In this document: positions 5,680-11,060 of the stretch, one piece after another | How the letters are laid out: each line of letters starts with the position of its first letter | Position numbering within the stretch: the stretch's first letter is position 1 | Source of the DNA: Chloroflexota bacterium | GTDB lineage: Bacteria; Chloroflexota; Limnocylindria; Limnocylindrales; CSP1-4 | Length of the DNA: 11,060 nucleotides | Direction: 5' to 3' | Assembly: GCA_021790715.1 (NCBI GenBank) | Contig: JAJYGK010000130.1 | Span: 1-11,060, forward strand | Program-made: the position numbers and the translations under genes | The notes under the pieces: generated by a model | Told to the model about the DNA's origin: nothing | Database searches by the model: none | Seen by the model: the letters and a program-made list of their open reading frames with translations, nothing else

Positions 5680-6630
5680 TCAGGCCCTGGGCATCCCCGG
5701 AACCGCGGGCCCTGCGCAGTCGATCAGCTCGGCCGCCGCCGCGGTGAGCCGGCTGCCGAGTCGCACCCCGCGCTCGACTCCGCCCGACCGGGTGACCAGC
5801 CGGTCGTCCTCGGCGCTCGCCGACTGGAGCAGCCGGCGCGGCATCACGAGCGCCTGGGGCGTCAGGACCGCCGCCGAGGCACCGTTGGGCTCCGCGAGCA
5901 CGATGAGTTCGGTGGCCGTGAGGGCCACGAGTGCCCCGCGCGGCGACCCGCCGTCGCAGGAGGGGACGCGTCCGAACAGCAGCGACGCGCCCGACTTGCC
6001 CGCCTCGGCGGTGACCAGCCCGGCGATGGCCCGCCACGCGTCGGGGATCGTCGTCTCGCCGATCGCGTGGAGGCCCTGCCAGGGCACGGCGCCGCGGACG
6101 TCACCGGAGATGCGGCGGCGCAGCCACGCGATGGGACCGGCGAGGTGGGGATGTGCATCGGGCGCGTACCGGACCGAGAGCCGCGCATCCGCGGCGCGGA
6201 TGGACAGGCGTCGGTAGCACAGGACGGAGACGTCCTCGATGACGGCGATCCGGTCGATCGGCACGATCGCGACGGGATCCCTGCCGCGTCCCTCGACCCA
6301 CAGGCCGGACCCGCGCTCGCCGAACCCGAGCACCTGCAGCCTGGTCGTCACGTGACGCCTGCAGGAGCGGTCGATCGGCCGGGACGACCGCGGAATGAGC
6401 AGCGTGCGGTCGAGGGGCAGCGAGCCGCAGGTGAACCGGAGTGTGCGCTGGACGCCCGGCGGGAGGTCCGCGTCCGACGTCGGCGGCACGAACCGCCCGA
6501 TCCGCGCCAGCGGGTCGAGCCGCTGCTCTGCGCTGAGCGCGACCGGCGTCTCCCAGGACTCGGCGGCGTCGACAACCTCGCGTCGGCCGGCATCGGCGTC
6601 CGGCGCACCCGTGCCGAGCAGCCAGCTCAT
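5680..6630 (-). CDS. Hypothetical protein, possibly two PH-like domains, 316 aa
   Basis: No named family recognised. Residues 1-55 are charged and probably flexible. A strand-rich region follows (62-155): TLRFTCGSLPLDRTLLIPR, then TTRLQVLGF, GLWVEG, VAIVPIDRIAVIEDVSVLCYRRLSI and LSVRY, and then PIAWLRRRI. This sequence of strands capped by a helix looks like bacterial PH-like domains. A similar second pattern appears at 231-305, with GALVALTATELIVLAEP, and a final helix TAAAAELI. The PH assignment is inference. There is no signal peptide or membrane helix. ATG 6630 is the first ATG giving a plausible protein, but no clear ribosome site precedes it; the frame remains open to 6870, where the translation is Arg/Pro-rich and unconvincing. 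It converges on the CocE-like gene. Function unknown. Confidence 0.75.
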   Translation of the reverse strand: MSWLLGTGAPDADAGRREVVDAAESWETPVALSAEQRLDPLARIGRFVPPTSDADLPPGVQRTLRFTCGSLPLDRTLLIPRSSRPIDRSCRRHVTTRLQVLGFGERGSGLWVEGRGRDPVAIVPIDRIAVIEDVSVLCYRRLSIRAADARLSVRYAPDAHPHLAGPIAWLRRRISGDVRGAVPWQGLHAIGETTIPDAWRAIAGLVTAEAGKSGASLLFGRVPSCDGGSPRGALVALTATELIVLAEPNGASAAVLTPQALVMPRRLLQSASAEDDRLVTRSGGVERGVRLGSRLTAAAAELIDCAGPAVPGMPRA

Positions 6631-6998
6631 GCGGCCGCTCGGTCCGGCCGGGAGCGAACCACGGCGTTCCCCCCGGGCATGCGATCGCGCCGCGTACGGC
6701 CTGGACGCATCCCACCCATGCCCGCTGTACGCTCCCACGTCGCGCCGGCCGGGGCGCGTGTCACGCGGGACGATCGGCTGGGCCGAATGGCCCGTCCGGC
6801 CTCCTGCCGGGGCGGCGGCGGGCGTGCTCGAGAGCGGCCGTGCCGTGCGCTCCGGAGCGGATCGAATCATGCGTGCGCTCGCAGGCCGGCGCGCGGTGCG
6901 GCTCCCGGGTCGCGTGCGCAGATGGGCCGGCCGGACGTTCGACGCAGTGCGGCGGTGGGCCGCGTGCTCGTCATCAGGTCCACGTCACCCGGGACCGT

Positions 6999-7010
6999 AC
7001 CCCATGGGGT
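6999..7010. promoter_or_regulatory. 12-bp perfect palindrome, possible operator
   Basis: ACCCCATGGGGT is its own reverse complement with no spacer, which suits binding by a dimeric regulator better than an RNA hairpin. It is 246 bp upstream of the TPM gene, within the long divergent region. No second copy was noticed. Confidence 0.3.
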
Positions 7011-7238
7011 GTTCGAGCCGCCTTCCGCGGACGGGCGTCCGCGTCACGGCCGCCCGTCACCCCGCCGACGCCGTGTTGCACCCGCCTTGCCGCCGCGGCA
7101 GAGGCCGCCGCCGGCGTGGCGGACCCAATGGCACTGGGCGCCAAACGCGCTCCGGGTGCACCATTTGTCGGACTGCGCTCGGCGCGGTCGCTCGTGCGCG
7201 CATCTTCGCGCGCCGGCAGACGGATTGGTCGCTGCGGC

Positions 7239-7243
7239 AGGAG
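7239..7243 (+). promoter_or_regulatory. Candidate ribosome binding site AGGAG for the TPM gene
   Basis: AGGAG lies 12 nt before ATG 7256, longer than ideal. No better start occurs between them in frame. The signal peptide beginning at 7256 supports this ATG. Confidence 0.5.
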
Positions 7244-7255
7244 CACTGGTCGCCG

Positions 7256-9322
7256 ATGAGTCGAACGTCGCGGGTCTCGGCCGCGTCCATGGCGGTCGTC
7301 GCGGCCTGCCTGGCGGGCCTCCTCTCACTGGCGTCGGTCGCGTTCGCGACGCCTGCCGCCGCGCAGTCCATCCCGACCCTCAAGGGCCAGATCACGGATC
7401 AGACCGGCTCGCTCGGGTCCGGCACCGCGCAGGTCCAGTCGGCGCTCCAGCAGCTGCTCGCGCAGCACAACGTCCGGCTGTACGTCGTCTTCGTCTCGAC
7501 GACGGGCAGCGATTCCGCGCAGCAGTTCGCGCAGTCCACCTTCACGCAGAACGGGCTCGCCAGCAACGCCATCGTGCTGGTGACGGCCGTGAGCGACCGC
7601 ACGTACGGCTATTGGGCCTCGTCTGCGCTCCAGCCGGTCGTCGGCGGCAGCATCGACTCGCTCCTGAGCTCGGCGCTCGTCCCGAAGTACTCGGCCGGCG
7701 ATTACGCCGGGGGCGTGGTGGCGTTCGCGAACGCGCTGGGGACGGCCGTTGCGCAGGGAGGCACCGCCGGGGCGGGAACGCAGCCGGCGCCGGCGCAGGC
7801 CCCGAACACGGGCCTCTTCGTGGCGTTCGTCGGGCTGATCATCGTGATCCTCGGCGTCGCGGTGATCGCGACGTGGGTCAGGCGCTGGCGCACCGCGCAC
7901 CTCGCGGCCGAGGAGCGCGACCGTCGCACCGGCCAGCTGGCGCGGACCGCGAACCAGCTGCTGATCCAGGCCGACGACAACGTCCGCGACGCCGGGCAGG
8001 ACATGGGCTATGCCGAGGCGGAGTTCGCGGCGGAGGACGTGGCACCGTTCCGCGCGGCGCTCGCCAAGGCGCAGGACGAGCTGAAGGCGGCGTTCCTGGT
8101 GCGCCAGAAGCTCGACGACTCGATTCCCGAGGATCCCGACACGCGCGTGGCGATGCTCAACGAGATCGTCGAGCGGTCGAAGCGGGTCGAGGGGCTGATC
8201 GCCGAGCAGCGGCAGCGCTTCGCGGAGCTGCGCGACCTCGAACGGCGTGCCCCGGAGATCCTCGACGGCGTGCCCGCCCAGGCGGATGCCCTGCGGCAGC
8301 GTCTCCCGGCCGCGGACACCGCGTTCAGGGGCCTCCAGTCGTACGCGGATTCCAGCTGGGCGCCCGTGAAGGGGAACGTGGAGGAGGCGCGCAAGCGGAT
8401 CGAGTACGCCGCCGCGGCCGCCGACCACGGAAAGGCGGCGCTTGCCGCCACGCCGCCCGACCAGGGCACGGCGCGCGACGCCGCCCGTGCCGCGCAGGGC
8501 GCGCTCGCGCAGGCGACGACGCTGCTCGACGCGATCGACCACCTGGTGGCATCCATCGACGCGGCAAAGACGCACCTCGAGCCGGAGATCTCCGCCGCGG
8601 AGGCCGACATCGCCACCGCGCGGAAGGCGCTGCAGCAGCGGCCCGGCGACGCGGCGCTCGGCACGAAGCTCACCGACGCGGAGGCGAAGATCGCGTCCGC
8701 GCGTGCGATGGCGTCGGCGGCCGCCCCGGATCCCCTCGGCGCGTTCACCGCCGCCCAGCAGGCGCACGCGGCGGCGGACGAGGTGCTGGCCAGCGAACGC
8801 GCCGCCGGCGAGCAGGAGGCGCGGCAGCGCGAGGCGCTGCGGACGGCGCTCGTGTCGGCACAGGCGAGCGTGACGCACGCCAGCGACTACATCCAGAGCC
8901 GGCGCCACGGCGTCGGCCGCGAGGCACGCACCCGGCTGGCGGAGGCGCAGCGCCACTTCGAGCAGGCGCAGACGCTCTCCGCGACCGACCCGGCGGCCGC
9001 GCTCGGGGAGGCCCAGCAGGCCCAGCGGCTTGCCGACGAGGCCTACCGCATCGCGAGCTCCGAGTTCGACGACTGGGACGGCGGCGGGGGCGGCGGGATG
9101 CGTCGGGGCATGAACCCGACGGGCGCGCTGCTCGGCGGGATCATCCTCGGCAGCCTGCTCGGCGGCGGCCGGCGCGGCGGCGGCTGGGGCGGCACGCCCT
9201 GGGGCGGCGGCGGGTTCGGCGGGTTCGGCGGGTTCGGCGGGTTCGGAGGGGGCGGCGGGTTCGGGGGATTCGGAGGTGGAGGCGGTTTCGGCGGCGGGTT
9301 CGGCGGCGGCGGCAGGTTCTGA
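7256..9322 (+). CDS. TPM-domain membrane protein with long coiled coil and Gly/Phe-rich tail, 688 aa
   Basis: Residues 1-36 are a signal peptide ending AAA-QS. Residues 40-170 match the TPM domain (TLP18.3/Psb32/MOLO-1 family): ITDQTGSLGSGTAQVQSAL, RLYVVFVSTTG, the conserved SNAIVLVTAVSDRTYGYWAS block and a C-terminal helix. A Pro/Ala linker leads to one membrane helix (about 187-208), followed by RRWR. The positive charges place the TPM domain outside and everything after it in the cytoplasm. Residues 215-600 are long Ala/Glu/Arg/Gln-rich helices with heptad character, probably coiled coil. Residues 605-688 are Gly-rich with repeated GGF units. Known TPM proteins have been linked to photosystem II repair in plastids and to phosphatase activity; here the role is unknown. 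pspA follows 105 bp downstream on the same strand, suggesting an envelope-maintenance operon. Confidence 0.93.
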   Translation: MSRTSRVSAASMAVVAACLAGLLSLASVAFATPAAAQSIPTLKGQITDQTGSLGSGTAQVQSALQQLLAQHNVRLYVVFVSTTGSDSAQQFAQSTFTQNGLASNAIVLVTAVSDRTYGYWASSALQPVVGGSIDSLLSSALVPKYSAGDYAGGVVAFANALGTAVAQGGTAGAGTQPAPAQAPNTGLFVAFVGLIIVILGVAVIATWVRRWRTAHLAAEERDRRTGQLARTANQLLIQADDNVRDAGQDMGYAEAEFAAEDVAPFRAALAKAQDELKAAFLVRQKLDDSIPEDPDTRVAMLNEIVERSKRVEGLIAEQRQRFAELRDLERRAPEILDGVPAQADALRQRLPAADTAFRGLQSYADSSWAPVKGNVEEARKRIEYAAAAADHGKAALAATPPDQGTARDAARAAQGALAQATTLLDAIDHLVASIDAAKTHLEPEISAAEADIATARKALQQRPGDAALGTKLTDAEAKIASARAMASAAAPDPLGAFTAAQQAHAAADEVLASERAAGEQEARQREALRTALVSAQASVTHASDYIQSRRHGVGREARTRLAEAQRHFEQAQTLSATDPAAALGEAQQAQRLADEAYRIASSEFDDWDGGGGGGMRRGMNPTGALLGGIILGSLLGGGRRGGGWGGTPWGGGGFGGFGGFGGFGGGGGFGGFGGGGGFGGGFGGGGRF
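9209..9244 (+). repeat. Four tandem 9-bp repeats GGCGGGTTC
   Basis: Four exact copies of GGCGGGTTC lie in frame in the TPM gene and encode GGF four times (residues 652-663). Degenerate GGF/GGGF units continue to the stop at 9322. Exact identity at the DNA level, including wobble bases, points to recent slippage, so copy number may vary between strains. Confidence 0.9.
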
Positions 9323-9415
9323 CGGTGGTCCGCCGGGGAGCGTCGACACAGCCGGGGGCAATGCGCACCCCGGATCCACGGCGGGGTCAGCGGGCCCCGC
9401 GATCGATCGGAACGT

Positions 9416-9421
9416 AAGGAG
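9416..9421 (+). promoter_or_regulatory. Ribosome binding site AAGGAG of pspA
   Basis: AAGGAG stands 6 nt before GTG 9428 and fixes the pspA start. The 105-bp gap from the TPM gene shows no terminator with a T tract, which agrees with co-transcription. Confidence 0.75.
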
Positions 9422-9427
9422 CACACC

Positions 9428-10138
9428 GTGGCACAGACGACCATCCTGGGCAGGGTCGGGCAGCTCATCCGGGCCAACGTCAACGCGCTCATCGACGGCG
9501 CGGAGGACCCGGAGAAGATGCTCGATCAGCTGATCCGCGACTTCACGAACAACATGGCGGAGGCCGAGGACGCCGTCGCGCAGACGGTCGGGAACCTCCG
9601 CATGATCGAGGACGACGAGGCGGAGGCGAAGAAGGCCGCCGATGAGTGGGGCGGCAAGGCGGCGGCCGCGTCGCGCAAGGCGGACGAGCTGCGCACGGCG
9701 GGCAACACCGCCGATGCCGACCGCTTCGACGATCTGGCCAAGGTCGCGCTGCGGCGGCAGATGAGCCTGGAGGAGCAGGTCAAGACCTTCGACACGCAGA
9801 TCGCCCAGCAGACCGAGCTCGTGGACAAGCTGAAGGACGGGCTCACGAAGCTCCGCGCCAAGCGCGAGGAGCTCGTCCAGAAGCGGGACGAGCTCGTGGG
9901 CCGGGCCAAGATGGCGCAGGCGCAGACGCAGGTCCAGCAGACGCTGCGCAACGTGTCGGTGATGGACCCGACGAGCGATCTCGGCCGCTTCGAGGAGCGG
10001 ATCCGGCGCCAGGAGGCCTACGCGCGAGGCCAGGCCGAGGTGCAGGCGTCCTCGCTCGATGAGCAGTTCGCGTCGCTCGACAGCGATTCCGACGAGACCG
10101 AGGTCGAGGCGCGGCTGAAGGCGCTGAAGGGCAGCTGA
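9428..10138 (+). CDS. pspA: PspA/IM30 (Vipp1) family membrane-stress protein, 236 aa
   Basis: A clear PspA/IM30 protein: a peripheral, cytoplasmic coiled-coil protein that polymerises on the inner membrane face and preserves its integrity under stress. It starts with the amphipathic helix region ILGRVGQLIRANVNALIDGA (6-25), followed by the family signature EDPEKMLDQLIRDF (26-39). Long helices follow: 42-90 with AVAQTVGNLRMIED, then the GNTADADRF turn, and 100-175 with KREELVQKRDELVGRAKMAQAQ. The C-terminal part has SVMDPTSDLGRFEERIRRQEA (about 177-197) and an acidic end. Length is normal for the family. GTG start with AAGGAG 6 nt upstream. It directly follows the TPM/coiled-coil membrane protein and is probably its operon partner. 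No pspF, pspB or pspC is present in the window. It converges on the glycosylase gene with 14 bp between stops. Confidence 0.96.
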   Translation: MAQTTILGRVGQLIRANVNALIDGAEDPEKMLDQLIRDFTNNMAEAEDAVAQTVGNLRMIEDDEAEAKKAADEWGGKAAAASRKADELRTAGNTADADRFDDLAKVALRRQMSLEEQVKTFDTQIAQQTELVDKLKDGLTKLRAKREELVQKRDELVGRAKMAQAQTQVQQTLRNVSVMDPTSDLGRFEERIRRQEAYARGQAEVQASSLDEQFASLDSDSDETEVEARLKALKGS

Positions 10139-10152
10139 CTCGCCCCGATCCG

Positions 10153-11052
10153 CTAGATGCCCGCGATCCAGCGCGGTGCGCGTCGCGGGCCGAAGCGGGG
10201 TGCGCGGAGGCCTGACGCCTCGAGCCACCGGATGACACGCCCGCGCTGGCCGCGGTAGGGCTCGAGCAGCTCGAGCATGCGCTCGTCGCTCGCGCGCGGC
10301 TCGCCAGCCAGCGCCCACGCGACGAGGTCGGGGAGATGCGCGTCCCCGACGCTCACCGCGTCGGGATCTCCGAGGGCGCGCGCCCCGACCTCGGCCGCGG
10401 TCCAGGCGCCGACGCGCGGCAGCGCGCGCAGGCGCGCGTACGCGTCGGGAAGCGGGAGTTCGGAGCACTCCTCCAGGCGCCCCGCGAGCTCGCCCGCCCG
10501 GCGCAGTGCGATCGCGCGTCGCTCGTCCACCCCGAGCCCGTGATATGTCCATGCCGGCAGCGCGGCGAGCGTCGCGGCCGCCGGGGGCATGCGCAGTCCG
10601 TGCGGTCCCGGCGCAGGTTCGCCGTGCGCGCGGACGAGACGGCCGAAGGCGCCGGACGCCTCAACACCCGTCACGCGCTGCTCCAGGATCGCGGGCACGA
10701 GGGCGTCGAGGACGCACCCCGTTCGCCCGATGCGCAGCCCGCGCAGCCCTGCCACGAGGCGCGCCAGTCCGTGATGGTCGGGCCGGAAGTGGTCGGCCGC
10801 GTCGTCGTCGAGCCCCACCAGCGCCGGGACGGCCTCCAGTGCCCACGCGGCCCCGTCGCCCCACGCCTCCGCCGCAAGGAGACCGCCGTGGGTCGTCAGT
10901 TCGAGCGTGACGGGGCCGCCCGGGGTCCGCCAGGCGCGCACCGCGTGGCCGGGCGCGAGGCGCATCGTGGGGTCGTGCCGGCCGCGGAGGAGCGGCCCGA
11001 GCGTGAGACCGAGGTCGAGCGGGACCTGGAGCGAGATCGAACGCACGGGCAC
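10153..11052 (-). CDS. DNA-3-methyladenine glycosylase, AlkA-like HhH-GPD type (299 aa, 5' end at window edge)
   Basis: A base-excision repair glycosylase that removes alkylated bases. The helix-hairpin-helix LPRVGAWTAA (211-220) is followed by VSVGDAHLPD, whose Asp237 aligns with the catalytic aspartate of the HhH-GPD/AlkA family. The N-terminal domain has the LDLGLTLGPLLRGRHDPTMRL block (12-32) seen in actinobacterial-type members. A central region LVPAILEQRVTGVEA (118-132) matches the family's 'ILxQQVT' motif, and the C-terminus is basic. The frame starts at GTG 11052, but it stays open to the window end, so the true start may be a few codons further out. I give 11052 because the translation from there already covers the usual N-terminus. 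It stands convergent to pspA, 14 bp away, and no adaptive-response gene (ada) is visible nearby. Confidence 0.92.
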   Translation of the reverse strand: MPVRSISLQVPLDLGLTLGPLLRGRHDPTMRLAPGHAVRAWRTPGGPVTLELTTHGGLLAAEAWGDGAAWALEAVPALVGLDDDAADHFRPDHHGLARLVAGLRGLRIGRTGCVLDALVPAILEQRVTGVEASGAFGRLVRAHGEPAPGPHGLRMPPAAATLAALPAWTYHGLGVDERRAIALRRAGELAGRLEECSELPLPDAYARLRALPRVGAWTAAEVGARALGDPDAVSVGDAHLPDLVAWALAGEPRASDERMLELLEPYRGQRGRVIRWLEASGLRAPRFGPRRAPRWIAGI

Positions 11053-11060
11053 GCGACGAT

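Larger units (their letters stand above)
6631..7255. other. 625-bp divergent region without a convincing gene
   Basis: It lies between the minus-strand 316-residue gene and the plus-strand TPM gene and should hold both promoters. Every open frame across it gives Arg/Pro/Gly/Ala-rich translation, with no ribosome site and no family resemblance. Visible structure includes a 12-bp palindrome ACCCCATGGGGT (6999-7010), an inverted repeat TGGC-N7-GCCA (7129-7143) and a lone TACGCT (6728-6733). No tRNA or recognisable riboswitch was seen. The length is unusual compared with the other gaps here. Confidence 0.55.

Noticed and set aside
6728..6733. TACGCT as a -10 element for the TPM operon
   Set aside because: It is more than 500 bp from the start, with no -35 at 16-18 bp; kept only as a note in the gap description.
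6395..7255. N-terminal extension of the TPM protein to an upstream ATG
   Set aside because: The extension would bury the signal peptide inside the protein, overlap the opposite gene, and has biased composition.
9209..9244. Repeat array as a CRISPR or recombination site
   Set aside because: The 9-bp units have no spacers and are in frame with a Gly/Phe coding tail.
6067..9417. Long plus-strand frame running across the divergent gap and the TPM gene
   Set aside because: It is out of frame with the TPM signal peptide and domain, and its translation is Arg/Gly/Pro low complexity.
7325..10552. Very long minus-strand open frame (over 1000 codons) antisense to the TPM and pspA genes
   Set aside because: Its translation is Arg/Leu/Gly/Ala-rich with no domain, and it opposes two clear families. 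GC-rich codons rarely create stops on the opposite strand.

Overview
The window is very GC-rich, uses GTG as well as ATG starts, and nearly every codon ends in G or C. Genes are short, on both strands, and separated by modest gaps. The gene set (GH25-like secreted protein, DUF2171 protein, aldo/keto reductase, CocE/NonD hydrolase, TPM-domain protein followed by PspA, AlkA-like glycosylase) fits a high-GC Gram-positive-type or related bacterium. Actinomycetota or a high-GC Chloroflexota lineage are my best guesses; the sequence alone does not decide between them. I see no rRNA, tRNA, CRISPR array, transposase, integrase or phage gene, so this looks like ordinary chromosome.

Layout. Positions 1-460 hold two tandem, homologous 49-residue membrane proteins, exactly 300 bp apart, the second preceded by a perfect hairpin just before a strong Shine-Dalgarno. 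Positions 646-1053 hold a small unrecognised protein with a basic, low-complexity tail. Two minus-strand genes follow: a conserved 120-residue protein (1138-1500) and, upstream of it, a secreted GH25-like protein (1549-2328). A 389-bp divergent gap contains an 18-bp tandem direct repeat and leads to a DUF2171 gene (2718-3032). That gene meets a convergent aldo/keto reductase (3029-3820) at a shared CTAG. Divergent from the reductase is a 554-residue CocE/NonD-family alpha/beta hydrolase (3985-5649), which converges on an unnamed 316-residue protein (5680-6630) across a 30-bp hairpin-forming gap.

A 625-bp region without a convincing gene (6631-7255) precedes the most coherent module: a TPM-domain membrane protein with a long coiled coil and a Gly/Phe tail (7256-9322), then pspA (9428-10138), probably one operon for envelope maintenance or membrane stress. 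The window ends in a minus-strand DNA-3-methyladenine glycosylase of the AlkA/HhH-GPD type (10153-11052) whose 5' end lies at or just beyond the edge.

No gene cluster here forms a clearly new system. The most worthwhile leads are the tandem glycine-zipper micro-membrane proteins with their leader hairpin, and the TPM-coiled-coil/PspA pair, where topology places a long cytoplasmic coiled coil next to a cytoplasmic coiled-coil partner.
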